Below are positions 44,671 to 55,865 of a stretch of DNA of 64,000 nt, one piece after another (positions within the stretch are counted from its first letter, which is position 1; each line of letters opens with the position of its first letter). The notes beneath the pieces are model-generated. The model did no database searches. It had not been told where the DNA came from and worked only from the letters and a program-made list of their open reading frames with translations. The DNA comes from Chlorops oryzae. Its lineage: Eukaryota > Arthropoda > Insecta > Diptera > Chloropidae. Both the position numbers and the translations under genes were made by a program. The stretch is taken from assembly GCA_020466095.1 (NCBI GenBank), contig CM035807.1, positions 64,232,561-64,296,560 on the forward strand, written 5' to 3'.

Positions 44671-45195
44671 AAACCATTGGAGAAGTAAATTTGGTTGCTA
44701 TTGTTTTGCACAACACTGTATATCGTTATCCTAATGTAGAAAGGCCTTAATAAATTTAGAATTTTGCAGGAGAGAGAAAAAACTTTATTAAAACCAAGAA
44801 AATAAAGAAATGAAATTTCTTTTGATGCAGTTTAAGTAACCATAGAAAAATGGAGTACTCAAACCAAATTGTACTTCTTTTTTTTATGAAGTTATGTCAT
44901 ATAGGGCTTTTTGAGTGTGAATTTCTTAAAAGTAATTGTAAGTTAGGGCTTTTTGAATCAAGTGAAAGGTTGCACGTTTATCGCAGAATAATCATGATAA
45001 ATATAAAAAAAGTTTTCAAAATATGAAGGGGCAATTCCACGAATACGGTCCCACGGGAGGGATCTTTTCTCGTGGAATTACCCAAAGAATGAATTTAAAT
45101 AGAAATATATTAAATGGAAAATGCATGCCAATTATGTTGCATAAGGGCTCTACGCTCTAAAGCAGCAAGTAAATTTCCTATACCAAACACGGCTC

Positions 45196-45868
45196 CGTGA
45201 ATTTTGTCCGCGTGAATTAAGACCGCGATCAATTTTTTGATCGCGGGCGTAATTCATCCACAAAATGAATTATGTCCGCGCGGTCTAAAGTAATTTTTTA
45301 ATCGCGGTCTTAAAAACTTTACATTGCTCTAATCATTGCACAAGACTTTAACTAAACGTTTTATTTATTTGTGTTCTCAATTACAAAATGATTTTGGTGT
45401 CGCTTCAAATAACCTGAGCATTCCTATACAGCGAGAGCTCTACTGGCGGACAGATCCCTCAAGCGGACATCTCACCTGGCCGCAAAAATTCCAAGCTACC
45501 AAGTTGCCTTTTTAGAACAAAATACATTCCCGTCAGCGGATATTTTGCCTTGCTGGACAAAATCATTGGTCCCGTTTTTCATGAATAAAATTTATAAATG
45601 CTCAGAAAGACAATTTGTTTGGTGTTGCATGAATAATCTTATTAAAAAACCAATCCGAAACGATAATGAATCTGGGTTCAAAAAAGACGTGCGAGACATG
45701 TCTTAAACTAATAGCTCACAAGATTAAAATATCATTTTGCAAATGAATTACGCCCGCGATCAAAAAATGAATTTAGACCGCGCGGAAATAATTCATTTTG
45801 CGAATGAATTACGCCCGCGATCACAAAATGAATTTAGCGCGCGAGGACATAATTCATTTTGCGAATGA
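45196..45868 (+). repeat. Repeat family with CG-rich CGCCCGCGATCA ends, more complete copy
   Basis: The left end has GAATTAAGACCGCGATCA and GATCGCGGGCGTAATTCAT; the right end has the complementary words. The middle matches 17830-18420. It is probably a non-autonomous DNA transposon with complex ends; superfamily unknown. Confidence 0.7.
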
Positions 45869-46089
45869 CTCATCAGCGCCTTTGGAGTGCATAAGTGTTT
45901 GAAAATTCAAAAACGTTATAGGTGAAACTTTTTACAAAGTTTCTGAGAATTATACGCATTAGATGTGAAGCTAATGGTATTTTATGGGGGGTTAACCTTC
46001 GGCTAACAAATTTCCTCAGTTTTTGACTTAATCCATGATTGGCCTTAGTCTACACATACGTGCTCAGTGTAAATGTATATGACAAAAAG

Positions 46090-46750
46090 ATCAAAAGATC
46101 TATTAATACACTTATCTACGGGTGTTATCATTGAATCTTTCCATGATTTCGGGAACTGTCCATTTCTCAAAGATGCATTTATAACATCCAGTAAAAACTG
46201 TCCCGTAATATGCCATTGGTCAACTATAATTTTTGGGCATATACCGTAGAAATCTGACTTGTTTTTTTAAACTTTTAGTCACTTTAAGCAATTCAATTAT
46301 TGTAATTTCTCTAAACACAAATGTCTTCTCCACTGTCTGAATACAGTTTGTATACGGAACATGTTCAATACTTTGCACTATTTCTGTATGCTGGTAATAA
46401 AATAGTCATTGAATTTATTAGCAATTTCACACTTATTCGTAATACGTGTTTCATTAAAATATATAACTTAATTTTTTTATGATTTTGTTTAAGAACCAGT
46501 GTTTTTATTTGTCGCCACATTTCTTATTATATTTTTGATGTAGTTTCTTTTTGCTTTATTTATTTCATACTTGTATTTATTTCTTATTGTTCTATATTGG
46601 CTCCATTTTTCCTTATTACCAACCAATTTTGCAATTTTATATGCATTTGTTTTTGCTGATTTTGTATTTCTCAATTGTGTTGTTAACCATATACCAGTTA
46701 TGCTCGATTCAGTAATTTGTTTTTTCACTGTATTTCTATCAACAGCATTT
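46090..46750 (-). pseudogene. Decayed jockey LINE 2, endonuclease end and start of RT
   Basis: 46728-46489 reads GIWLTTQLRNTKSAK and KEKWSQYRTIRNKYKYE, matching the C-terminal endonuclease region of the LINE at 31.7 kb. Further left, frames with stops resemble the RT start (GKDSMITP-like pieces). It continues the LINE whose other parts lie at 50757-52214 and 56428-56949. Confidence 0.6.
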
Positions 46751-46792
46751 TAATTATACTTTCAAGTATTCAGCATTGCAATCCAAAATCAC

Positions 46793-47310
46793 TAGTGGTA
46801 TTCAAGCAGGTGGGCATCTTGGGCATTTGGGCAAATTGGTTTCTATGGAAAATCGTTTCCGCAGCTGGGCAACTATTGAACATCGATTTTTGGGTGCAAC
46901 ATTTGCCCGATTTTGTGTGCAAATGAGTGCTATGGCGACCCTACAGTGTCAAATGAGTATAAATTAATGAAGGAATACAAAAGCCATGATTTATAAAGTT
47001 CAATAAGTGAAAAACAAGTGAAATTGAATTAATGCCATGCATCTATTTAATAATACGACTATCGTGTTTACAAATAAATACTTTTTTCCAAAAAATTTTT
47101 GCATCTTAATTTTTTAATATCAATTATATCTGCGTAATATAAATGTGAAAGACCACACATGTTTGACTGTCCGTATGGGTCTTAAAAGCAAACAGCTGCT
47201 ATCGTTGAATTTTTGCACTCGTTCTTCAGAGGGTTGTTCATGCAAAAGTGCAAAATTTGCCAGTGCAAAATTTTCCCACTCCAATTGCCCCATCTGCTTG
47301 AATACCACTA
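46793..47310. mobile_element. MITE with TAGTGGTATTCAAGCAG ends
   Basis: TAGTGGTATTCAAGCAGGTG at 46793 and the complement of TAGTGGTATTCAAGCAGATG ending at 47310, about 518 bp. No convincing duplication. It lies within the decayed LINE 2. Confidence 0.65.
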
Positions 47311-47403
47311 CTGTATCTTCGTATCTACAGCTCATTTCTAGCAGTTGTGTGGAAAAAATCTGTTTGTTATAACAGAATTTTTTGATTTCTTTTTGATGCA
47401 CTC

Positions 47404-47609
47404 TGTTTCCGCCATCAAGGTTCACCTTCACCTTTTATAAATGAGTTCAGTTCAAATTCCCAAGCTTTATTTATTAATTTTTCTTTTTATTATTTTCTAT
47501 ATATATATATTGTTTAATGCTCAAAAGTATATCGATTTCGAACCTTGTCAATTCCCTGGTTTGCCTACTTCGATCTGTTAAGTCCAAATTTCTAGGTTCG
47601 TCCGAAACA
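47404..47609 (-). repeat. BEL 3' LTR (206 bp)
   Basis: TGTTTCCGCCATCAAGG to GTCCGAAACA on the plus strand. Same length as, and visually identical to, 50523-50728. Confidence 0.92.
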
Positions 47610-47644
47610 GTCCCCGGAAAAACCGTAGGTTTTTATTTGAAAGG

Positions 47645-48721
47645 TTAGCCAGGTGTATGGTTATCTTCAGGCGGCTTCTGAGGCAATATGCAGATCTTTG
47701 TCAGTGGTCGTGCTAATCGACTGGTTTCCGTTCGCACAATGACTGACCTAACCTTCCCGTCTTTGCTGGTGATCAGTTCCGCAACTCGTGCCAATGCCCA
47801 TTGCGCTGGTGGAAAATTCTCCGACTTTAAAATGACCAGTTGACCTATGGCAATATTTTCTTTCTCTCTTCTCCATTTCTTCCTCTCCTGAAGAGTTGTC
47901 AAAAACTCTTCCCTCCATCTCGTCCAAAAGCATTTGATCATTTTCTGTTTTTCTTTCCACAATTTGATATCTTTGTGGTGCGGTAGTTGATCGTAGTTGA
48001 ATACAGGCGGTAGTACCAATGGCTCTCCCACCAGAAAATGACCAGCTGTGAGCGCTTGCAGGTCATTCGGATCGTCAGTAAGCGGATAAAGAGGTCTGGA
48101 ATTAAGAATGGCTTCAATTTCGATTAGCAGAGTCACGAACTGTTCATGTGTGAGTGTATGAGTTCCAACTACACGCTTCAGATGATATTTCATGGATTTA
48201 ACAGCAGCCTCATATATTCCTCCTTGATGTGGTGCTGCTGGCGTCATAAATTTCCATTCAGTACCCTTGCAGTTGATGAAGTCAATGAATTCCTTATTCT
48301 TTCCAAAGTTCAATGTTTTTTCGATTTCATTCTTCGCTCCAATAAACGTTCTTCCGTTGTCGCTGTACAACCTTTCACATCGACCACGCCTTCCGATGAA
48401 TCGTAGGTAACATTGGATGAACGCTGCTGAAGATTGATTTGTCACCAAGTCGAGATGAACTGCCCTTGTCTTTAGACATACGAAGACAACTGCCCAGCAT
48501 TTTTGTTTCGTCATCGATTTACTTTCGTTTCCCAACAGTTTGATTTCAAACGGTCCTGCATAATCCACTCCAGTGCATAGAAAGGCTTTTCCTGTTTGAA
48601 CCCTATCCCCCGGTAAATCAGCCATCAGCTGATTTTCCAATTTATAATTATACCGAACGCATACCACACACTGGCGCAGGAATGTTCTTATTTCATTCCT
48701 AATCCTAGGAATCCAGTAAGA
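47645..48721 (-). pseudogene. BEL/Pao integrase, N-terminus joined to gag by deletion
   Basis: The frame enters at YWIPRIRNEIRTFLRQC (zinc-binding HHCC region truncated, CVVC retained). It continues through the catalytic core: GVDYAGPFEI (first D), LYSDNGRTFIGA (second D) and PHQGGIYEAAVKSMK (E). It ends in the DUF5641-type tail (IGQLVILKSENFPPAQWALARV). The core is open and complete. It was once the end of a pol polyprotein, so it cannot be made normally here. It could insert related cDNA only if a fusion or internal start were used. Confidence 0.88.
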
Positions 48722-49680
48722 TCGTCCGAATGATGATTGGCAAACGAAGTTGACTGAGGCCGACGAAATCTATCCTCGGAATGTTGCAAACTCCGTGCTT
48801 GCGAGAATAAGAAGTCATGAATGTCCTTGAATGTAGGCTTATCGTCCTTACGACTGCGCTCCCATTGCAAGGCTGTGTCACTGTCCATGCGTTCATGCAA
48901 AATGTGTACGAGAACCGCATCCCAATGCTCGGTAGGGTACTTAAGGGCATGCAACTGGCGAACCGTTTCGTGAGCGACGTTAGCCATACGTTGCAAATCA
49001 TTCCCACGAACCGGTGATTGTAAAATCGGCAGTCGAAATAAGCGTCGAAAATGATTTCGCGTCAAATGGTATGTGTCATTGAATAACTCATTCAACCGTT
49101 CCCAGGCTCCACTATAATTTTCATCTGAAATTTCCCACTCTCCTAGAGCTGCTGCGGCATGACCGGTTAGAGAGCTACGCAGATAGCTAAATTTATAGAC
49201 CGGAGAAATCTCCTCTCGACTATGAACAGCGTTCATAAATCTGTCCCTGAAACCCTGCCATTTAATCAGTGACCCGTCAAATGTTCCCCATGTATTGGGA
49301 ATATTGTGAGGATTGAATGGCAGCTGAACTTGAATCGGTTGACTTAGTTCTGATGCCACCGCTGCAGCCTGGACAGCCAGTTCTTCCTTTTGCCTGATGG
49401 CATCAATCTGATCCTGAACCTTTCCCTTGCAAGCTATGTATGCTTCTTCTCCTTTTATCCATTCTGTCATGGATTCATTCTGCTCTCCCTCAATTTGCTC
49501 ATAATCCGAGTAAATCGAGCTATGATTTTCTTTAAAGGCATTCCAATGTTCTTCGATCACTTCGATAAATATCTGGCATCGACCGACCGAGGTTAATGAA
49601 TCCAGTTTTCCATTTTCATGGAGCCTTCGTAGATTCCATAGAGCCATTTGCATTGATGTCCTTTTTTGCTGTTCCGCCAT
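48688..49680 (-). CDS. BEL/Pao gag (DUF1759-like), truncated at the pol deletion
   Basis: 330 residues, start MAEQQKRTS. The N-terminal part is helical; the DUF1759-like core reads WGTFDGSLIKWQGFRDRF, VYKFSYLRSSLTGHAAAALG and ENYSGAWERL. No CCHC knuckle remains, because the frame ends just inside integrase sequence (TGFLGLGMK-stop). The particle-forming part looks intact. Confidence 0.85.
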   Translation of the reverse strand: MAEQQKRTSMQMALWNLRRLHENGKLDSLTSVGRCQIFIEVIEEHWNAFKENHSSIYSDYEQIEGEQNESMTEWIKGEEAYIACKGKVQDQIDAIRQKEELAVQAAAVASELSQPIQVQLPFNPHNIPNTWGTFDGSLIKWQGFRDRFMNAVHSREEISPVYKFSYLRSSLTGHAAAALGEWEISDENYSGAWERLNELFNDTYHLTRNHFRRLFRLPILQSPVRGNDLQRMANVAHETVRQLHALKYPTEHWDAVLVHILHERMDSDTALQWERSRKDDKPTFKDIHDFLFSQARSLQHSEDRFRRPQSTSFANHHSDDLTGFLGLGMK

Positions 49681-50052
49681 AATCCTTCTATCCTTTTTCT
49701 ATTCAAACGAGAGAAAAGAGAATATAACTATACTAGTCTTTTCATCCTTTATATTTAAAAGGATTTCAATTCTGTCTCAAAAAATTTTATAATTTTGCAT
49801 GTAATTGTTCAATCCTTGCAGGACTTTCCAATAATTTTTTTTTTTTTCTCGAATTCTTTCCATTTCCCCTTTTCCTCGTATTTCCGCAGTGGACTGTATA
49901 GCCGATACTTACATGTGTAAAAGAATGATTCTCGTGTTTGGATTTTGGATTATTTAATGCTAGAAAGAAATTTTCAGTTCCTATAAGGTAAAGATCAGAA
50001 ATATTCAAATATGATATTGGGTTGCTAGATTGAAACCCACAATAGAATTTAA

Positions 50053-50440
50053 GCAATGAATGACATTCGTGTGGAAACATGTATGTATTCCACAAACCAT
50101 CTATCCAATCTTTCCATATCTGTCCATTCTTGCGGACTATATGTACAACGTACATATGTACCACAGACGATCTATCCAAGTCATTTTGAAACCAAACCAT
50201 GGCATCATCTAAATGACATTCGCCTGGCAAACATGTATGTATGCCGCAAGCGATCTATCCAATCTTTCCATATCTGTCGATTTTCGCGGCCAATATGTAC
50301 AACGTAACATAAGTACATATGTACCCCAAAAAATCTGTCCGTCATTTTTATACCAAACAATGGTATCATCTAAATGACATTCGCCTGGCAAACATATATG
50401 TATGCCACCAGCGATCTATCCAATCTTTCCATATACAAAC
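50053..50440 (-). repeat. ~160-bp tandem repeats in the BEL leader
   Basis: About 2.3 units, each with ATGACATTCGCCTGGCAAAC, TCTATCCAATCTTTCCATAT and CATATGTACC. They lie between the primer site and gag. Confidence 0.8.
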
Positions 50441-50504
50441 ATACATATATATAATCTTTCCATTGACAAAGGAAACTTATCTTTAGGCTTCGGAGGTGTT
50501 CTAT

Positions 50505-50520
50505 CCGGCTCGAAGGACCA
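50505..50520 (-). promoter_or_regulatory. BEL primer-binding site
   Basis: On the minus strand TGGTCCTTCGAGCCGG begins 2 nt after the 5' LTR. TGGTCC-type sites are common in BEL/Pao. The tRNA is not assigned. Confidence 0.6.
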
Positions 50521-50522
50521 AA

Positions 50523-50728
50523 TGTTTCCGCCATCAAGGTTCACCTTCACCTTTTATAAATGAGTTCAGTTCAAATTCCCAAGCTTTATTTATTAATTTT
50601 TCTTTTTATTATTTTCTATATATATATATTGTTTAATGCTCAAAAGTATATCGATTTCGAACCTTGTCAATTCCCTGGTTTGCCTACTTCGATCTGTTAA
50701 GTCCAAATTTCTAGGTTCGTCCGAAACA
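50523..50728 (-). repeat. BEL 5' LTR (206 bp)
   Basis: Same sequence and length as 47404-47609. Confidence 0.92.
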
Positions 50729-50756
50729 TCTATGATTTTCGACTGATACTGGTTTC

Positions 50757-51380
50757 GCTATTTTGATTGTTCATGATCTGCAATTTTCGACTCATCATCT
50801 ATGCTCACGTTTAAATCTTCTATTATTGTCCTTGATGCATTTGTTATTCTTGTGTGACTATTCATTATTTGTTTAAGCCCATTGTCATTAATAATTTTTT
50901 CAATTTCTCGTTTGTATGTTGTACTTCTCGCCCAATCAATATTGACGTCACCAACTAAAACAATATTAGTACTGTACTCTGTTATTCTCTCTAAATTTTC
51001 TTTCAGATAGTTACAAATTTCTCTATCTGATGCGCTTGGCGACTTATATAAAGTAGCCAATATTATTGATGTTTGCTTTATATTACATTGAGAAACTATT
51101 ATCCAAAACTTTTGATCAATAAAACTTTCAATAATTTTTTTAAATTTTCCATTTCTTTTTAACATATATTATTACACCTCCCGTTCTCGATGAATTTGAG
51201 TTGCATATAAAATGGTTATATTCGCTTAATTTTATTTCATTATCTTCAATCTGTTCGGTTACATGGGTTTCGGATAACATTATAAAGTCTTTTTAATTTT
51301 CTTCAATTATCGCTTCTATTTCGTTGAAATTGTTTACAAGTCCCTGTATTTTCGTATATATACCATATAATTGATTTGAT
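50757..51380 (-). pseudogene. Decayed LINE 2 ORF2, endonuclease part
   Basis: 51165-50758 reads KFWIIVSQCNIKQTSIILA, ATLYKSPSASDRE, VGDVNIDWARS and KIADHEQ, an APE endonuclease like that at 31.7-32.5 kb. The first part (51166-51380) has stops and frameshifts. BEL lies to the left. Confidence 0.75.
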
Positions 51381-51382
51381 TG

Positions 51383-52214
51383 CTAATAACCAATCCTTTT
51401 TCTCTTTAATTCCATTTTGTTTATATAAACAGGACATTCCTTACTCTGTGTGGGATGATTTACATTCAATCCAAGATTCAGTATTTCGTTGGTTCGATTG
51501 CAGTTAACACACTTCGGAACTTCAGGTTTATTGCACGCACTAGATCTATGTTTCTCTAAGCATTTGTAACATATTTCTTCATTTTTGCAGTTAATCGCCT
51601 TGTGATTATATCCTTGACATCTTATAATTTCTACGCTAGCAAAGACCTTGGACCTTTCCCATCCGATATTCACTTTTTCACCCCATATAACTTTCGGAAA
51701 AGTCTCAGGGTCGATTTAAAAAATTGCATTATATAAAAGCCGATCATATTTTTTTACTTCATACATTTTTACGAGCTTTATTTCAGTATTTTCTAATATT
51801 TTATTTTGTTTCTTTAGTTTCTCCAATATTGACCTTTCATCATGCTTATATTCCATTAGCGATATCACAAATCTCGGATTCATTGAATTTGGAAATCTTG
51901 TTTCATATTTTTCTCCAACTCTACTTTCAATAGTATTTTTTATTTTTTCTCTTTTGGATTCATTTTCCGTTTCGATTACTATTACACCATCCCTTCTAGA
52001 TTCGACACTCGAAATTTTTAAATTCACCGGATCAACGTTTGCATTAAAATCTAATTTTGTTTTTTAACTTTTCTGCTTTATCTTTCGCTTAACAATCAAA
52101 GGTATTTATTTTCTTAAGTCTGGCATCACCGTTTTCGTTGAAGCGGTATTGCTATTCCTCTTTATTGCTCGTTCGTATGACATTTGGTCGTTCTTTAAAA
52201 CATCCGCATATGGT
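51383..52214 (-). pseudogene. Decayed LINE 2 ORF1, C-terminal part with CCHC knuckles
   Basis: Frames 52027-51716 and 51673-51383 read SRRDGVIVIETENESK, KLVKMYEVKKYDRLLYNAI and NIGWERSKVFASVEIIRC. These are followed by knuckle-like CQGYNHKAINC, CYKCLEKHRSSAC and CVNC. They are collinear with the ORF1 at 32782. Stops and frameshifts are present. The N-terminal part is beyond element C, at 56428-56949. Confidence 0.75.
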
Positions 52215-52734
52215 CAAAGCCAAAGTGTTGCACGTTACATTCGTACGCATATTTTTGTAAAAATTTTGGAAAGAACTAGGTAAAGGTCATAACTTTTTTT
52301 TGCAATCGATAAAGCTTTTGAAGGCCTACATTTCCTAGGAACAAAATTTTTGGATATCTGTTGTCGTTTCGGATCTGTAGAAGATTAGAATGGTGTCGCA
52401 CGTTACAGAAATTTGGAAGTGTGTTTTGAGGTTGATGCACACTTATTGAAAACTTAGCGATTATAGCGGTGAAAATCTGTGTTCCTATTTATTTTATTCA
52501 AGCTGAAGGATCAAAGATATGAAATTAAAAATAACTTCCTCCAAAATATATTGGTATTTTGGTTATATGGCCGTAAGCAGGCGGTGTTGTACGTTACACA
52601 AAAAAGTGTCGCACGTTACCTTTCCATTTTATTTCTGTATAAAGAGGAAAAAAAGTTAATTAAGCGGATATTCCCACTGAAATATTTGAAAAACGAAAAA
52701 TGTGTTGTAATTTTTCACTTTGCACGTTAAGTAT

Positions 52735-52925
52735 ATGTATGCATGACATTGATTTTGAAAACTTTAATATGCAATTTTAATTTAAAAAGTGAAGTATGAT
52801 TATTATTTTCTATTTTATACTTATATTAAAAATCACCAAACAAATTACAAAATGAGACTTATTTGCTAACTTTTCAATTATTAATTCTAAGAGATTTTCA
52901 AAAATCGTCAAAAATAGCGTACGTA
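52735..52925. repeat. Partial, diverged copy of the fold-back A arm
   Basis: Matches 42490-42690 (GATTTTGAAAAC, TATTATTTTCTATTTTATAC, CGTCAAAAATAGCGTACGT) with many differences. It lies in element C. Confidence 0.7.
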
Positions 52926-53030
52926 CAAACAAACTAAATGAAATTACGCTGTTGTGCGCCGACAGGTATAAAAAATGCGCCTAAATAAAGGGTATTCAAA
53001 TATAAAACGCATTATTAACGCAAACAGCTC

Positions 53031-53237
53031 TTAATAATTTTTGGGAATATTCAGGATGAGTTGGGTTTCGTTTAAATCTTCCCCATGTTTTTTAAAATCT
53101 GAATGCACCGATTCTGCAGCTTGTTCGCTATACTTGCCAAGACCACTTCTGTTTTTTTCAATGAATTGTGGAACGTGGTGTAAAATTGTATGGATTTTGG
53201 GTGTGGTGTTTAGCTTTGGGAAAATTGAATGAAACAA
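53031..53237 (-). pseudogene. Fragment of an uncharacterised transposon protein in element C
   Basis: Reads PKIHTILHHVPQFIEKN and GLGKYSEQAAESVHSDFKKH, a block I associate with repeat-encoded proteins in arthropods and cnidarians but cannot name. It is next to the mariner insertion and probably belongs to element C's own transposase. Confidence 0.4.
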
Positions 53238-53254
53238 GTTCTATTGATTTAATA

Positions 53255-54542
53255 TTAGGTGTAGTAAAAAGAAATCCATTATTTTTCCAATAGATGGCGA
53301 TATTTATCTGCATCTCGCGTTGTATAAGTCCGATCGTGTTCCGCTAGGGGGCATTAGAAAGATGACAGTTCCTACTAAAAAAGCTTTTTTGACACTTTTT
53401 TGATTGATTGATTCAGTTTTGTTTGAGAGCTTGTCAAAGATGGACATCAGCAAAGAGAAAATTCGCTACATTTTACAGTTTTTCTTCGATAAGGGAGAAA
53501 ACGCAAGCCAGGCGGCTGAAAATGTGAATAGCGTTTATGGACCTGATACTGTAACAGCCAATCATGCGCAATTTTGGTTTCGTCGATTCCGTTCCGGTAA
53601 CTTCGATGTCAAGGATGCACCACGCACTGGAAGGACAATTGTCGAAAATGTCGATAAAATCATGGAAATTATCGAGTCCGACCGTCATGTTAGCACTGTT
53701 TCGATTGCAAAAGAGCTAAAGATTGCACAAAAAACCGTTTGGAACCATTTGAATAAGGCTGGATACACAAAGAAGCTCGATGTATGGGTGCCACACGAGT
53801 AAACGCAAAAAAACCTCATAGACCGAATTTCCATCTGCGAATCGCTGCTGAACCGCAACAAAATCGACCCATTTCTGAAGCGGTTGGTGACTGGTGATGA
53901 AAAGTGGGTCACTTACGACAACGTCAAGCGAAAACGGTCGTGGTCGAAACACGGTGAACCGGCGGAAACGGTGGCCAAGCCAGGATTGACGGCCAGGAAG
54001 GTTTTGCTGTGTGTTTGGTGGGATTGGCAGGGAATTATCTACTATGAGCTGCTCCCATACGGCAAAACTCTTAACTCGGAACTCTACTGTCAACAATTGG
54101 ACCGTCTGAAGGAAGCAATCGCCCATAAGCGGCCAGCTTTGGCCAATAGGAGAGGAATTGTGTTCCATCAGGACAACGCCAGGCCACACACATCGATAGT
54201 GACTCGCCAGAAGCTCCGGGAGTTTGGTTGTGAGGTTCTTCTGCATCCACCTTATAGTCCGGACCTGGCACCAAGTGATTACCATCTGTTCCTGTCCATG
54301 GCGAACAATTTTGCTGGTGAAACATTCGCTTGAAGAGAGGCTTCTGAAATTCGACTGTGTCAATTTTTTGCTAATAGGAACGAGGGCTTCTATGAGAGAG
54401 GCATAATGAAATTACCTTTAAAATGGCAACAAGTTATCGAACAAAACGGCGCATATTTGACCTAAATCGGGTCATTCTAACTATCTTAAATAAAGCCCTC
54501 AATTTAATGCAAAAATAATGGATTTCTTTTTACCACACCTAA
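53255..54542 (+). mobile_element. Mariner element, 1288 bp, TA duplication
   Basis: Ends TTAGGTGTAGTAAAAAGAAA and the complement of TTAGGTGTGGTAAAAAGAAA; TA at 53253-53254 and 54543-54544. Full length for the family. It encodes the transposase pseudogene 53440-54465. Confidence 0.95.
53440..54465 (+). pseudogene. Mariner transposase with two in-frame stops
   Basis: The 341-codon frame starts MDISKEKIRY. It has HTH and paired-like DNA-binding parts (WFRRFRSGNFDVKD, TVWNHLNKAGY) and WVPHE. The catalytic D,D34D positions are VTGDEKW, HQDNARPH and YSPDLAPSDYHLF. TAA at 53800-53802 stands where WVPHE-L is conserved, and TGA at 54331-54333 where FAS is expected. Both are single-base changes, with no frameshift. 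It looks closest to the mellifera/cecropia-type mariners by motif wording; the subfamily is not certain. Confidence 0.93.
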
Positions 54543-55503
54543 TAGAAATAAAAAAAAAAGTTAGGACTAAGCTTTAATAGAACTTTATTATTAGGCACAA
54601 CTATACGGAGAAAGTATTAAAACCTCAGAAAGTTCAGAAGAAATTTGTTTTTTAGTTTGTTTGTTCATTTGAGGTCTTATGTAGACCACAGTAAAGTTCG
54701 GACAATTTTCTTCCGAAGCAATGACTCCAAGACTCAGAAAATGTTTCTTACCGATAAACTTTTGCTCGAAATAACAAAAACTACTGAAAAGCCCGATTTT
54801 TAGTGAATAATCGAGGTGCGCGACCGCTAAACCTCTTTTCAAAATTCTGAAAAAACTCCCAAATTGTTTTTTCCTAACTATCTTTCAAATTCAGCTTGAA
54901 CACCCCAACATTTCAACAAAAAGAAAAAAATGTATGCCCTGCTATTGGGGAAAACACGATGGAAAAAGTCGATTTAAAAAAAATTTGTTTTTTAAAAAAG
55001 CCCTAGATAGATTATTTTAAAAATAGCCTCAAACTATGCACAGTTACATTGAGTACAATACCTCATACCACGTTTTTGTGGTGCATGGAATCGATCAGTT
55101 TCCGGCTATGGTGAACCGTGAATAATAACCAAAAGTGAAAGTGTCGCACGTTACACATATTCGTTGGCTTTGTAGGTTATTGTAGCTGCTACATATATTT
55201 GAATAATTTCAATATTGATTCAAAAAGTAGACTAAAAAGACTAAAAAAAAAAACTGCTTGATTCAGTTTGTTAACTTCTTGAACTATCCCTGTAGGAAGT
55301 TGAACTAGTGCAGAAGTATTCTTCGACTACTTCTCAAATCAATAGTACTACTCGCTCGTAATTTCCCCGCCAATGCATTGAACTGTAAACTTTTACTCTG
55401 AGGTGCCATTCGAAAATCGACAGTCGCGTTTGAACTAGTGCAGAAGTAGAGGCAACAGGGCCAATTCAGTAAATTTGCTATACTACGTTGATAGATGGGG
55501 GAC

Positions 55504-55583
55504 CGGCCTGCGCTGTCGTAGCTCACAGCGTAGCGCGTGCAGCCCGCGATCCGTAGAACCCAGGTTCAAATCCCGGGCCAAGC
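55504..55583 (+). tRNA. tRNA-like sequence (pseudo-tRNA or SINE head)
   Basis: Box B GGTTCAAATCC at 55563-55573, a box A-like TAGCTCACAGCGTAG upstream, and a T run downstream near 55590. The T stem has a mismatch and I cannot fold a proper anticodon arm, so this is not called as a functional tRNA. Confidence 0.35.
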
Positions 55584-55786
55584 GAACGCCAATTTTTTTT
55601 TTTTAATTATTAGTAAAAATTCGAATCCTAAGAGGAATAAAAAGTAAATATATAAAAAAGAAAGGTTTCAAATTGGCAGAAAATGTTGAGCGAATTTGTG
55701 CGCAAAGTTGTGAGACAGCATTGGTGAAGACGTATTTTTCAATCCAATTATTTGAGTTTTTCGAAACATGCCATTCTTCCAAATTT

Positions 55787-55865
55787 TTTCGCCTGCGACA
55801 GGAATCGAACTCGAGCCCTTCATATTGCCAAACGAATACGCTTTTACTACGCTACGGTCCTATCT
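55787..55865 (-). tRNA. Second tRNA-like sequence, opposite strand
   Basis: On the minus strand, a box A-like TAGCGTAGTAAAAGCG and box B GAGTTCGATTCC. It faces the first one about 200 bp away. Likely a SINE or pseudogene. Confidence 0.35.

Larger units (their letters stand above)
47404..50728 (-). mobile_element. BEL/Pao element lacking protease, RT and RNase H
   Basis: Two 206-bp LTRs (47404-47609, 50523-50728), a primer site, a leader with tandem repeats, a gag gene and an integrase gene. Gag runs into integrase within a few bases, so about 3 kb of pol is missing. Flanking 5-mers (CACTC and TCTAT) do not match, so no target duplication is seen. Confidence 0.9.

Noticed and set aside
47404..50728. 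Target duplication for the BEL element
   Set aside because: The 5 bp on each side (CACTC, TCTAT) do not match; nor do 4- or 6-bp windows.
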